From assembly GCF_014641695.1 (NCBI RefSeq), contig NZ_BMIF01000002.1:452850-516849 (forward strand): a stretch of 64,000 nucleotides of DNA, read 5' to 3'. The number at the start of each line of letters is the position of its first letter. The first letter of the stretch is position 1. The position numbers were made by a program, and so were the translations under genes. Under the pieces are notes generated by a model that was not told where the DNA came from, ran no database searches, and saw only the letters and a list, made by a program, of their open reading frames with translations. Origin of the DNA: Nitratireductor aestuarii. Lineage in GTDB: Bacteria; Pseudomonadota; Alphaproteobacteria; Rhizobiales; Rhizobiaceae. Of the stretch, positions 44,458 through 53,777 are shown one piece after another.

Positions 44458-47400
44458 CTATATCGAGCTCTCTAGAAGAGCAATTTCTTGTTCGGTTAAT
44501 TCGAACAGCTCATAGACGATGCTATCTATCTGGGCTTCAGCCTGGGCAATTTCCGCGGTCAGGCGGGCGATCTCGGCGCGGTCACGGTTGATCCAGTCTT
44601 CCCAGTCGGAGCGATCGGCCAGCGGGATGTCGGCCTTGAACACCTTCTTCACCTCGGCGCGGAAAGTGGCGAAGTCGGGCAGGGTCCACCATTCCTGAAG
44701 CCGGGTTGTCAGCTTTGGTTCACGTTCAGGCGGGCAGAGATCGGGAATCCGGCGCGTCAGGGCCGTTTGCAGGGCCAGACGTTTATGCGCGGCACTACTG
44801 GCGCGCTTGCTTTCAGCGGCGAGCTGCGCACGCCTTGTCTCATCCCATTTTGGGATTGGCAGCTTTTCAACGTATTGCACCCGCAGCTCATGGTAGCCGC
44901 CCCGCACTGGCGGGCTCATGGATGATAACATGAACCAGAGGACCTGACTGTTTAGGAGCGCCAGCAAGGCCTGGTCATCGGACGGGATCAGATAGGACTT
45001 GTCGTTCGAGAAAGCCCCTTGGGGTTCGAATGAAAAATTTCGCTCGGCGTTGAAATGCGGATAACTGATCTTCGGCGCGACAAAGTGCGGAGCATAGGCT
45101 TCTTGCGCTTGTTGCAGCTCGAACCATTCCTGTTTTGTGGCGCGCTTTTCCAGCTTGTCCCTAAAGGGCAACAGCCATTCCCGGATGGCCGGATAATCGT
45201 CAATGTCGATCCGATTCTTGGGAATGTAGATGAGCCACAGGCCGCGCGGTTCGGCCCGCCAGCGTTTCAGGTCCTTGCCTTCGAGGAAGGGCTTCAGCAG
45301 ATCGGCAGACTTTGGGTCTTGCGCACAGAGGCGTTCCTTGGTGGCGTTGTCGATCACAAAGGCTCCGTTCAACCCTGTAACAATTCCCCGGCAGGGTGCG
45401 CCATATACGCTTTTCAGGGTCTTCCTACCCTTTTTGATCTTGTCCCGCAGGGCGCGCAGGGCGGGGTTTTCCAGTTCCCATGACCCGGCCCCCAGGGCCA
45501 TTTGTGGATACGGGCCGGCAGCGGCTTCCCAAGTGGCGAGGAAGTTGTTTTCTGGAAGGGCATCCACCTTCCAGAAGCGCAGCTCATGCCCCTCGGGCGC
45601 AACTCCGCGTTTCATAGTCAGGATGGCCGGATAGGTGGTCACCCCCTCGAAGACTTGCAGGTCGCCAAAATCGACTACGCTTTCAATGGTTGCCTCTTTC
45701 AGAAGGTATTCGCGCAGGGGCTTGCCCGAGCCGGTCTTGAAGAAGGTGTTCGAGGAAATGTAGCCCAAGCGCCCGCCCAGCTTCAGCAGGCGCAGGCCGC
45801 GCTCGTAGAAATAGCAGTAGAGATCAGCCCTGTCGGAAACCACCTCATAGCGCTTTTCCAGATAGGGTTTCAGGAGCTTCAGAAACTCCATGCGGACGTA
45901 GGGCGGATTGCCCAGAACCACGTCGAACCCACCTTCGGCAAAGACGCTGGGGAAGGCGGTTTCCCACGTAAAGGCTTGATCGAGATAGGCGAAGTTGCTG
46001 TCCTCGATCAGGCTGTCGCCGACGCGGATGGTGCCCGAGAGGCTGTCCAAAACCTTGCCGCGCCGCGCGGTCTTGATCCAGAGTGATAGCTTGGAGATCT
46101 CGATGCTTTCCTCGTTCACGTCCACGCCGAAGAGGTTGTCGGTCAGAATTTCACTGTCCGGGACATAGTCGAGCAGATCGCCAAAATGCTCCGCCTTAGG
46201 CAGCAGGTCTTTGATTTTGTCGTTCACGCGGGTCAGTTCGGCCTTCATGAAGTCGAAGGCCATGATCAGGAACACACCGGAGCCACAGGCGGGATCAACA
46301 ATGCGCAAGGATTTCAGGCGATCGCGATAGGACTGCCAGGCTTCCAGCTCGGCCGACTTTTTCCGCCAGGGGATGTTTTGGTAGTCGGTGACATCCGCGC
46401 CCTTCTTGGCGTGCGCGCGCAAGGTGTCTTCGAAGATTTCCCGCAGGTGCGTGCCCAGGGTTTCGGCCACGATGAACCGCGCAATGTAATCAGGGGTATA
46501 GACCACCCCGTCACGTTTGCGCCGTCCGCTTGTGCCAGTGGTTTTCTCGGGCTCTTCCTCTTCACCGCGGGCGATCGCTTGCAGACGTTCCACGTCCGCG
46601 ATGGACTGTTCGAAGATATGGCCGAGGACCGTGACAGAGACTTCGGAGGCGAAGTCATACTCGCCCAGGGTTTTGAACCCTTCGCAGATGTCATCGGGGA
46701 TGTTCAGCCCATTGATCACCGCGTCTTCGCGGAACAGACCCCCGTTGTAGCGCGGGATTTTCAGCTCGTTGTTACCCTCGTCGATGGCGCGGAACAGACC
46801 CTTGAAATTGTCCCAGACGGGGCGCGGATTGTAAGGGTCACGTGCGATGAAGGCGTTTTCCAGCGTGTTGTCTGGCAGCAGGCCGGTATCTTCGGCAAAG
46901 GCGATAAACAACACCCGATCGAGGATCTTCTGCGCCAAGGCGATCGCATCGAGGGGCGCGATCGCGGCGTCTGCCTTCTGGACGGCGCTCAGGAGCTTGA
47001 GGCGTAGGTCCTTGTAGTCCTGATACAGGCTGTCGGTGATGTCCTTGTCTTCGCGGCGGCTTTCTTTCAGAATCTCAACTGTGCGACCAGACAATAGATT
47101 TTCCGCCGACAGGAGCAGCATGAAGCGCGCATATTCTGCCGGGTCAGTCAGCTGGTCGAGACGAAACACTTCATAGGCCGCGGTGCCTTCCCCGAAGCCG
47201 TAGAGCCGCAGTTCAACCATGTTCGAGACCAGCACCCACTGCACACCCCGCGCGTTCATGGCGTATTCCCACGCCTGTTGAACAGGGCTCTTGTTTCGGC
47301 CTGGCATTACCGCGTCAAGGTTGAGTGTATCAGCGCCCTTCAACTCAAAAGGAGCGATGATTTCGGGGGTCTTGCCTCCGAAGCGCCCCAGTGCCAGATC

Positions 47401-47649
47401 TACACTTCCCCTTAAGATGGATTGTTCGGTGGAGAGATTATATTCGGCGCCGCCCGCCGGGCCGTGATAGCCAAGGATGCTTTCAACGATCTTGGAAGCA
47501 AATTGCCCATGAAGAGCCGTTTCTTTAAGATTGTTGATTCGGCCAGAGGTAATCAGATCTGCCCAGGCCTCGAGCGTCGCCAAGTGTTCTGATGGGATCG
47601 CTACCGCCTTTATATAGCGACTTAATGTTTTACGGTTGAACAGATTCAT
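44458..47649 (-). CDS. Type IIG restriction-modification enzyme (Eco57I/TaqI-like)
   Basis: A 1063-aa fusion that both cuts and methylates foreign DNA. The N-terminal nuclease has VDLAL and FELKG (PD-(D/E)XK pattern, about residues 84-104). The methyltransferase has the SAM motif DPACGSG (about 452) and the catalytic NPPY (about 581), an N6-adenine type. A TaqI-like C-terminal specificity region follows, ending in a coiled stretch. Start at 47649 gives MNLFNRKTL; 47712 is also possible. No separate specificity subunit is present. Confidence 0.88.
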   Translation of the reverse strand: MNLFNRKTLSRYIKAVAIPSEHLATLEAWADLITSGRINNLKETALHGQFASKIVESILGYHGPAGGAEYNLSTEQSILRGSVDLALGRFGGKTPEIIAPFELKGADTLNLDAVMPGRNKSPVQQAWEYAMNARGVQWVLVSNMVELRLYGFGEGTAAYEVFRLDQLTDPAEYARFMLLLSAENLLSGRTVEILKESRREDKDITDSLYQDYKDLRLKLLSAVQKADAAIAPLDAIALAQKILDRVLFIAFAEDTGLLPDNTLENAFIARDPYNPRPVWDNFKGLFRAIDEGNNELKIPRYNGGLFREDAVINGLNIPDDICEGFKTLGEYDFASEVSVTVLGHIFEQSIADVERLQAIARGEEEEPEKTTGTSGRRKRDGVVYTPDYIARFIVAETLGTHLREIFEDTLRAHAKKGADVTDYQNIPWRKKSAELEAWQSYRDRLKSLRIVDPACGSGVFLIMAFDFMKAELTRVNDKIKDLLPKAEHFGDLLDYVPDSEILTDNLFGVDVNEESIEISKLSLWIKTARRGKVLDSLSGTIRVGDSLIEDSNFAYLDQAFTWETAFPSVFAEGGFDVVLGNPPYVRMEFLKLLKPYLEKRYEVVSDRADLYCYFYERGLRLLKLGGRLGYISSNTFFKTGSGKPLREYLLKEATIESVVDFGDLQVFEGVTTYPAILTMKRGVAPEGHELRFWKVDALPENNFLATWEAAAGPYPQMALGAGSWELENPALRALRDKIKKGRKTLKSVYGAPCRGIVTGLNGAFVIDNATKERLCAQDPKSADLLKPFLEGKDLKRWRAEPRGLWLIYIPKNRIDIDDYPAIREWLLPFRDKLEKRATKQEWFELQQAQEAYAPHFVAPKISYPHFNAERNFSFEPQGAFSNDKSYLIPSDDQALLALLNSQVLWFMLSSMSPPVRGGYHELRVQYVEKLPIPKWDETRRAQLAAESKRASSAAHKRLALQTALTRRIPDLCPPEREPKLTTRLQEWWTLPDFATFRAEVKKVFKADIPLADRSDWEDWINRDRAEIARLTAEIAQAEAQIDSIVYELFELTEQEIALLESSI

Positions 47650-47938
47650 GAATGCAATCCCGCCGCATGGGCTTGAGGCGCTGAATTCTAGCCGTCTTAG
47701 ACGGCGAGCCATTGAACTTCTGGGTTCTGAAGTTGGCTCTTCCTAGCGGGTTTCGAACTTCGCGTTTGGTGTAACGCAGCTCCCCATCCGATTATTGCGG
47801 CAGAGACAATCAACGTTTTCAAAATTCTTCCCCATCCCATATATCCCTGAAGCAACGTCTATCGCCTTGGTTGCTGGTGTCAACGGGATCCGCGCCGGAA
47901 ATAAGTGCAGTGATCTCTCTAGGTAGGTGTTCTGATCG

Positions 47939-48889
47939 TCATGGAGTAACGCTGGCGAAATAGTCTTCATCCACTGACCGGATAAGATAGGTTTGTCGAG
48001 TTCTAACACCCACGCCATGCAGGATCATCAACTGCGCCAATCGTTGCCCGTTGATCAACACCACACGGTGCTGAACGCGTCGAAGATAGTCATGGGCTTC
48101 GCGTGAAAAGTCCGAGGTCGTTACAAAAACGCCCTTTGTTGCTCCTTCGCCGGTCAAAGAGCCGATAAAGCGCTGAACGTCCGGCCTGCCGACCCGATTG
48201 TCCTCTGCGTAGCGTTTCGCCTGGATGTAGACGGCATCTAACCCTAAGGCGTCTTCATGGATAATCCCATCAATGCCACCATCACCCGTCGCCTTCGTGA
48301 GGCTGCCGCGTTCAATATTCCCTCCACCGTAGCCCATTGCACTCAAGAGATCGAGAATGAGCCGTTCAAACCGCTGGGGCGAAAGTTGGAAAAGCAGCGC
48401 AAGCAGTTCATCCCTGAGAGCAGCGTTGAGGAGTGTAGATGCAGCCTCTATTGCATCTTCCGGAGTTTGGCTGTCATCTATTAACGTAACGTCCCCTGAG
48501 ACGGGCTCCGTCGAAGTGGCCCTATAATCCTCCCGTCCTGGTGCCTTCGAGTTTTCGATCCACTCGGAAAAATTCGTAAACTGCGCGAGATATGCATTAT
48601 CGATCTTAACAGGCTCATCAGCGAGAACGTTGCGTCCGAGCTCCGTAATCACGTGTAAATTCCGTCGCGGAGAAGTAAGTAGGCCGGCCTTAGCGAGATA
48701 CGTGCGTGCCCAATGAGCTCGGTTCTGAAGCAAGGTTTGGGTGCCACTCGGAATTAGCTCGGCGGCCTCTTCGTCAGTGATGTTGAACTGCACTCGGAGT
48801 TTAGGAATACAGCTTTGCACGTTCGGCAGGCCTTCGGCAAAAAGGCGCAACAAAGGGAGCATGAGTGTTTCGTAGTCTGGGATGGGCAT
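47939..48889 (-). CDS. Mrr-type restriction endonuclease
   Basis: A 316-aa protein from ATG 48889 (a GTG 9 bp upstream is also open). The N-terminal winged-helix (IPDYETLMLPLLRLFAEG ... AHWARTYLAKAGLL) and the Mrr catalytic domain with GDGGIDGIIHED and AVYIQAKRY (the D...QxK active site) are present. Mrr cuts modified DNA in other bacteria. It lies next to the type IIG gene on the same strand, so both form a defence pair. Confidence 0.9.
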   Translation of the reverse strand: MPIPDYETLMLPLLRLFAEGLPNVQSCIPKLRVQFNITDEEAAELIPSGTQTLLQNRAHWARTYLAKAGLLTSPRRNLHVITELGRNVLADEPVKIDNAYLAQFTNFSEWIENSKAPGREDYRATSTEPVSGDVTLIDDSQTPEDAIEAASTLLNAALRDELLALLFQLSPQRFERLILDLLSAMGYGGGNIERGSLTKATGDGGIDGIIHEDALGLDAVYIQAKRYAEDNRVGRPDVQRFIGSLTGEGATKGVFVTTSDFSREAHDYLRRVQHRVVLINGQRLAQLMILHGVGVRTRQTYLIRSVDEDYFASVTP

Positions 48890-48928
48890 GTTCCCCACAT
48901 TCCTCGTTATTTAGGTGCTTGCGTCAGC

Positions 48929-50269
48929 TTATTTGCCGCAGCGATGCCATTGCATCTGATAAGCGAACTGGCCGGGACGGCCATAGCACCATCCCATTGC
49001 GGTAAGGGCAGTGTCCGTATATTCGCGCTCATCGCATGATCGCCAGGTGTCGGTTGAATCTCCAGAACCACCGCGGCATTTCCCATTTCGTTCATGCCAG
49101 CGCACGAGCATTCCGTCGGGCTTGGCTGATTGACCTTTCAAGACCTGGCCCGTCTCTTTCAGGATGCGAAGGTTTTTCGTATCAAGGGAGAAGCTGAATA
49201 TCGCAACGCCGCTGGAGCGCTTCTTCCGACTGGGGCTGTAGGCGAACCAATCGACCGTCGCTGACACGATGCAAAGCGCTCCTTGACAATCCGTCAACAG
49301 ACTTCCTTCCCGAAGGCTGTAGTCCCGAATAGGCCATCTCTGCGCAAATTTTTGTTTCTCATCCATCAAGCTGTCCAAGGTGATTGGCTTGCCGTAGAAG
49401 TTGACGTTCCTCGCATAGACGCTGCTCATGAACTCCAACGCGTCTTCGTTCGGCATGGACCAGGCGTCGTGATAGACACGCGCGAAGGCTGCCGCGAGAT
49501 CTGATGGACTAACAGTCGATACGGTCCCCTCTTGCCTGGTAGCAACTTGCGACTGGGCAACAGATTGAGTCTCTTCATCTCCATAGCAGAGAAGCTGAAG
49601 CACACCTGGCGTTGTAGTTTCAGCCAGATCGGCAGTCGATAATGCCTCCGAGCCGGCCGACTTTTGATATGCAATGGACCTGCTTTGTAGAAAGAGCTCA
49701 AGCACCATCGACCGAATGGCGAAGTTGACGTTTTGTGGGAGAATGCCTGTGTTCTCAGCGAACTTCGTCCCAAGAACTGCGGTGGCTACACCAATTACGG
49801 CACCGGAGCGATCCACAACAGGACCGCCGGAGTTGCCTGGTTGAAGTGCCGTCGAGATTTGCAGGTAGCGCGTATCGTTGTCGATCCCGACAAGCGAGTT
49901 GATGATGCCGGTTGTAATCTTGATCGAGTCTGAGAGGATGCCGTGAAGAGGATAACCAAGGGCCGCGATGTCGTCACCCAAACGCGGTGGTGTGTCGCGC
50001 AACGCCAAGAACGTCCGTGAGTTAGAGCCTGCCTCAAACTTCACAGCTGCAAGGTCATTCTGCCGGTCTATGATCCAGTTTAAAGCCTCCCCGATACCAG
50101 GAGCGGCCACTCTCGAGCATTCCTCGAGAACGTGAGCGTTGGTGACCGCCCATCCGTCTCCGTTCACAAAGAACGCTGTCCCCGATGAGTGTGGGCGGTT
50201 ATCTGCAAAGGCAGAGCTAGACAGAACACCGGCAGATAGACCGATCGTCAGCAATACTTTCCACAGCAT
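48929..50269 (-). CDS. Secreted trypsin-like serine protease with a C-terminal domain of unknown function
   Basis: A 446-aa protein with a signal peptide (VLLTIGLSAGVLSSSAFADN, cleavage near 23). The protease domain has the catalytic triad His46 (TNAHVLEE), Asp72 (RQNDLAAVKF) and Ser147 (QPGNSGGP), so it looks active. Residues about 240-446 form an additional domain with YHDAWSMPNEDALEFMSSVYARNVNFYG and a Cys-rich end; I do not recognise it. No PDZ domain. A periplasmic location is inferred. It lies between two nuclease genes. Confidence 0.83.
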   Translation of the reverse strand: MLWKVLLTIGLSAGVLSSSAFADNRPHSSGTAFFVNGDGWAVTNAHVLEECSRVAAPGIGEALNWIIDRQNDLAAVKFEAGSNSRTFLALRDTPPRLGDDIAALGYPLHGILSDSIKITTGIINSLVGIDNDTRYLQISTALQPGNSGGPVVDRSGAVIGVATAVLGTKFAENTGILPQNVNFAIRSMVLELFLQSRSIAYQKSAGSEALSTADLAETTTPGVLQLLCYGDEETQSVAQSQVATRQEGTVSTVSPSDLAAAFARVYHDAWSMPNEDALEFMSSVYARNVNFYGKPITLDSLMDEKQKFAQRWPIRDYSLREGSLLTDCQGALCIVSATVDWFAYSPSRKKRSSGVAIFSFSLDTKNLRILKETGQVLKGQSAKPDGMLVRWHERNGKCRGGSGDSTDTWRSCDEREYTDTALTAMGWCYGRPGQFAYQMQWHRCGK

Positions 50270-50287
50270 CTATCCCGCCTCCTTAGC

Positions 50288-51028
50288 TCACCGTGAGTTT
50301 CGCCGGTGAGCTGATGCTTGCCTCAGAATCTCTCGTGCGTGGTCAATGTCTACCCAACGGGAATGCAGAACCATAGCGCGATGAATGAGACGATGGCAGT
50401 TGGCGCAGAGTAGCGCGAGGTCTGAAAGCTTGGTCTTACGCTCGCCGGCGTCCGCAAGCGGCACCAGATGATGCGCTTCGAACATGGCCTCCTGCATTGA
50501 TGTATCCAGATCCTGGCGGGTGACCTCACATATTTCGCAGCAGAGTCCTTCGCCTCGTCGAGCTTCTAGCAAGAGCTTTCTCAGCTTCGGATTTCGCTCG
50601 CGACGAACATGCAACGCAGTAAGTAAACGTCCCTCGGGAAGCTCCTGATCGATTTCTGGTAGGGGTTCCAGCCCTGCGACTTCGATGCCTGTTTTGATAG
50701 CACTGGCAATTCGATGCACTTCATCTTTCCTGTGCCCGAACTCAGCCCATACTTGGCGATCCATACTCGAGACATTGCCTAATCCCTTGCCGGTTGCCAC
50801 CTGGCGGATATTCATCAGTTTGAAACCTACACCGTCAGGGTTTCGGAACGTTGGCTGCTTCGCCGCTTCCTGATGATAAGGCAGCGACCGGAGCATGTTC
50901 GACAGTTCAATGACAGATGCAGACTTTGGGGAAGGCACCACTCCATCTAGCTGGAGATAGAGATCGAGAGCGAGGATTGTCTCGTCTCGTGTCCATTTAG
51001 GATTACCATGACCTTGTGTTCTCGCCAT
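50288..51028 (-). CDS. HNH endonuclease
   Basis: A 246-aa protein. The HNH/zinc core lies near the C-terminus: CCEICEV ... FEAHHLVPLADAG ... ALLCANCHRLIHR (about residues 160-220), with Cys4 zinc pairs and the HH and NCH active residues. The N-terminal part with WTRDETILALDLYLQL and FRNPDGVGFKLMNIRQV matches the helical domain of other phage/island HNH proteins that may bind DNA. It is in the defence cluster. Confidence 0.88.
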   Translation of the reverse strand: MARTQGHGNPKWTRDETILALDLYLQLDGVVPSPKSASVIELSNMLRSLPYHQEAAKQPTFRNPDGVGFKLMNIRQVATGKGLGNVSSMDRQVWAEFGHRKDEVHRIASAIKTGIEVAGLEPLPEIDQELPEGRLLTALHVRRERNPKLRKLLLEARRGEGLCCEICEVTRQDLDTSMQEAMFEAHHLVPLADAGERKTKLSDLALLCANCHRLIHRAMVLHSRWVDIDHAREILRQASAHRRNSR

Positions 51029-51051
51029 TCCGAACCCCGACAGCTCTCTCT

Positions 51052-51507
51052 TCAGATATACGGGCCTGGCCAGGTCGCATCATGCATGGGCTTGCCGGCA
51101 CACAGATAATCAGCCACGAAGCGTCCCGTGGCGCGATCACGGCAGCGCCACATCGAGCCGTAGGGACCATAGAATTGATCCCAAGCAGTTCCGTAGCTGG
51201 GAGAGTAGCCCCCGCCATAGCCATTGTGTGCTGCTGCTCCAGCGGCAGCCGCAGCTCCCGCAATAGCGATGCCTGTGACGATAGCTCGATCATTAGCCAT
51301 CAATCGTTGACATTTCTCGAGGGAAGCTCCTCGACGGACTAGTAAGTTCGCAGCCGCCTGTCTTTGACCCTCATCAGAATTACCGAGCCACTCACGGCAA
51401 AGCGTGTTCGTGCTCTCTGCGGTAAGGTCACGTTGCACTGCAGTTGTATTGGTGGCGCAACCGCTTAGGATCCCCACGGCAATGAGAAAATATGCCTCTA
51501 ACTTCAT
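51052..51507 (-). CDS. Small lipoprotein of unknown function
   Basis: A 151-aa protein with lipobox ILSGC (Cys about residue 17). A glycine/alanine-rich hydrophobic segment (GIAIAGAAAAAGAAAH, about 77-92) and a Trp/Tyr/Cys-bearing C-terminus follow. ATG 51507 has a gggggaa site. The Gly-rich segment resembles Gly-zipper 2TM lipoproteins, weakly. The gene is the last of the defence run. Confidence 0.65.
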   Translation of the reverse strand: MKLEAYFLIAVGILSGCATNTTAVQRDLTAESTNTLCREWLGNSDEGQRQAAANLLVRRGASLEKCQRLMANDRAIVTGIAIAGAAAAAGAAAHNGYGGGYSPSYGTAWDQFYGPYGSMWRCRDRATGRFVADYLCAGKPMHDATWPGPYI

Positions 51508-51564
51508 TGTATTCCCCCAACCCTACCCAGTTTAAGCATACTGATCCAGGAGTAGTCCAGCAGG

Positions 51565-51619
51565 GAACTCGCCGGCGATCGCTTACGATCTCGTTGCATT
51601 CCACCGCGCTAGTGAGCTT
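51565..51619. repeat. Short inverted-repeat element, copy 2 (shorter)
   Basis: gaactcgccggcgatcgctt at one end and cgcgctagtgagc at the other match the family's terminal halves; about 20 bp shorter than the 74-bp units. Confidence 0.5.
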
Positions 51620-52067
51620 CCCTGACCCGATGGCAGATGCTCGTGGCGAAAAGCTGATGGTTGCAAGCTGGGCGCAATGGATGAGGCCAACTGCATCAAG
51701 GTGACGGCAGGCTATTCATGTGGGGATAGAAGGCCCGCAGTCACCAGGACTCAGAAGCACTGAGTCCTTTCCGATAGATTATGACCATGAGCCATGACGA
51801 AACCGGCGATAAGTGGTTGTAGTCGATCCCGGTCCGCAATTCAAGATTGTATCTAAGAACGCTTACGATTCTAACTTTATCGAGTGCCCACCTGTGGAAC
51901 TCAGACAATCGCGATTCGCCGCATGTATCCGCAGCCTCTCGCATCTGCGCTGTATGAAATGAGGCTCACCGGCAGCGTTCGCATCCCCGATGCCCGCGGA
52001 GCGTTGGGCGACAATGGTTGCGTTACTGGTAAGCGCGGAAAGCCAACGTCAGCTTACTCTCTTTGCC
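51620..52067. other. Gene-free stretch before the diguanylate cyclase
   Basis: No convincing gene. A possible diverged copy of the short inverted-repeat element (51960-52037) is seen, with caccggcagcgttcgc at one end. Confidence 0.3.
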
Positions 52068-53027
52068 TCAGGGAAGCTCCCTAGCGAGCGTTTGCGGTCC
52101 AGATGCTCTCTGTGCGCTCTTCGGCATTGGTCGTCCCGGTGAGCTTCTCTCGGCATGCGAACCGTCAGCTACCTCACTGTGTTCGCTATCTGGTTTATGT
52201 GCAGCCAGTTCAGGCATTGCCTGGTTGTCTGCAGGACGTCTGACCTTCTTGCGGTAAAGGTCACTATCAGTGTGAGACATGATATCGCGAAAGCTTGTTC
52301 CAGGTCGACATTGTTGCGCCCCTACGGAGATCGATAACGGGACGTTTTTCAGCCCACTTCTGGTGCGGAACTCTTGAGCTGCAATCATGTTTATTTCGGC
52401 AGAAAGCTGTTCTGCCTTCTTCACTTCAGCGTGCGGGACAAAGGCGCAAAACTCATCTCCGCCAATCCGCGCTATCAGGCACCCATCGCCAATAACGGCC
52501 GAAAGTGCCGAGGCCGTGGCTATGATCGCGTCGTCTCCGATAAGATGACCATGTCGGTCATTGATCTGCTTGAGGTAGTCAACGTCGGCCAGAATGAACT
52601 TGCCGGCTGACCGATGCCTCATGGCGCTATCAAATTGAGCCTCGAAGCTACGTCGGTTCAATAAGCCGGTTAATGGATCCGTATTGGCTTGTTTTGCAAG
52701 ATCCTGGGCTTCTTTCAAGAGTTTCGTGTAGGCGGTTTCCAGCCTCTCCAGCCATGAGAACACCACGACGGAAATCGGGAACGCGATGACAAGCGGCAGG
52801 ATTGTTCGAACCAAGATCGTGATGTTGTCGGATTTTACGCCCGCTAAAAGCCGAATTCCCGTGGAAATCGAGATCGACATTGTCGCGACGACCAATGTGA
52901 TAGTGGCTGCCCGCTTCAGCACGAACCGTGAAGGAAATTTCACTGCCCTGACCCCCCGATCGCATTGGCATAGTAACGCAAGCTGTTCTGACAGTGCAGA
53001 CGCGAGAAGTCCAGCGGTGCTGTCCAT
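52068..53027 (-). CDS. Membrane-bound GGDEF diguanylate cyclase
   Basis: A 319-aa protein. Two hydrophobic segments (about residues 40-60 and 70-95) come before a short coiled linker and the GGDEF domain (about 125-285) with DPLTGLLNRRSFE and an intact RIGGDEFCAF active site. The RxxD inhibitory site is absent. The open frame extends to 53441, but that part crosses two repeat copies and the ATG at 53027 gives the normal N-terminus. The last about 26 residues are encoded by a repeat copy (52073-52146). Confidence 0.82.
   Translation of the reverse strand: MDSTAGLLASALSEQLALLCQCDRGVRAVKFPSRFVLKRAATITLVVATMSISISTGIRLLAGVKSDNITILVRTILPLVIAFPISVVVFSWLERLETAYTKLLKEAQDLAKQANTDPLTGLLNRRSFEAQFDSAMRHRSAGKFILADVDYLKQINDRHGHLIGDDAIIATASALSAVIGDGCLIARIGGDEFCAFVPHAEVKKAEQLSAEINMIAAQEFRTRSGLKNVPLSISVGAQQCRPGTSFRDIMSHTDSDLYRKKVRRPADNQAMPELAAHKPDSEHSEVADGSHAERSSPGRPMPKSAQRASGPQTLARELP
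52073..52146. repeat. Short inverted-repeat element, copy 3
   Basis: About 74 bp. It starts gaagctccctagcgagcg and ends cccggtgagctt, an imperfect inverted pair. It overlaps the 3' end of the diguanylate cyclase gene. Confidence 0.65.
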
Positions 53028-53052
53028 GTGGAGATGCTCTGGTTGACTCGGG

Positions 53053-53126
53053 GAAGCTCGCTGGCGAGCGTCTGCATGCTGGGCGATCTCAGAGTGCTCT
53101 GACGCCACCGATCGCGCCTGTGAGCT
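53053..53126. repeat. Short inverted-repeat element, copy 4
   Basis: About 74 bp: gaagctcgctggcgagcg at one end and cgcgcctgtgagctc at the other. Preceded by tggttgactcggg as in copy 5. Lies 26 bp upstream of the cyclase start. Confidence 0.75.
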
Positions 53127-53331
53127 CGTATGAATCAATGGCGGCTCGTGCAAAGACGCCGCGCTGAAGGCTGATCCACCAGACGGGGCGAAGACTGGCT
53201 GACTATTCGGTCTGCGACGTTGGACCTGGTTGATCACGCCAACCCTGCTCATGCGTGCAGCCGTCCAGGCAGCGATGTCGTCCGGAACAGTGGGCAGTTT
53301 GGTTGCTTGAGTATGTCCTGGTTGACTCAGG

Positions 53332-53407
53332 GAAGCTCGCTGGCGAGCGTTTGCTGTCCGGACGGTCTTCTTGACCGCTTCCAGGCATGGATCGCGCCAG
53401 TGAGCGT
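53332..53407. repeat. Short inverted-repeat element, copy 5
   Basis: About 76 bp: gaagctcgctggcgagcg and cgcgccagtgagcgtc as inverted ends. Shares 30 of 32 bases with copy 4 over its left part, including the 13-bp lead-in. Confidence 0.75.
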
Positions 53408-53777
53408 CTATGAGCGTGCAGGCGCGCCGATAGCTATCCACCTACCTAGAGCGACTGGTCAATGAAGAGCATAAGAATGCGCTCAGCATCGTGGTTATAA
53501 ATGAGATGGCTAGAAAACACGGGGTTTCATTGTGAGTTGCTACGAACGGCCGGAGTGCCTAACGTCTAAGCGCCTGAGCAGTATCTATATCATGGTGTGG
53601 ATGCCTAAAATACCTCATCCAATCACATCCACGACATCAGAACGCCGCGGAAACGTAGTTCCGTTGGTTGCATTCGGCTCAAAAAAGTTATTCCGCAGCG
53701 TCCTAATGTAAACTTGATGTAAACTTACTCAACGTTCCGGAACGTTGATGAGACAGAAACTGGTTGCGGATGTAAAC
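53408..53777. other. Gene-free region after the repeats
   Basis: About 370 bp; contains the direct repeat gatgtaaactta (53711 and 53768 areas) and cgttccggaacgtt, an inverted repeat at 53733-53746. May be a control or replication-linked region for the HUH/Rep-like gene on the minus strand, but its 3' end faces here. Function unknown. Confidence 0.35.

Noticed and set aside
47743..48018. 91-codon minus-strand open frame between the type IIG and Mrr genes
   Set aside because: It overlaps the Mrr gene by 80 bp and has no recognisable family; a gene starting at 47970 cannot be fully excluded.
51565..53407. CRISPR array
   Set aside because: The repeats are unevenly spaced, differ in length and have internal inverted symmetry; no cas genes are in the window.
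53028..53441. N-terminal extension of the diguanylate cyclase frame
   Set aside because: The extension translates two inverted-repeat copies and has no domain; the ATG at 53027 gives a normal membrane-GGDEF protein.
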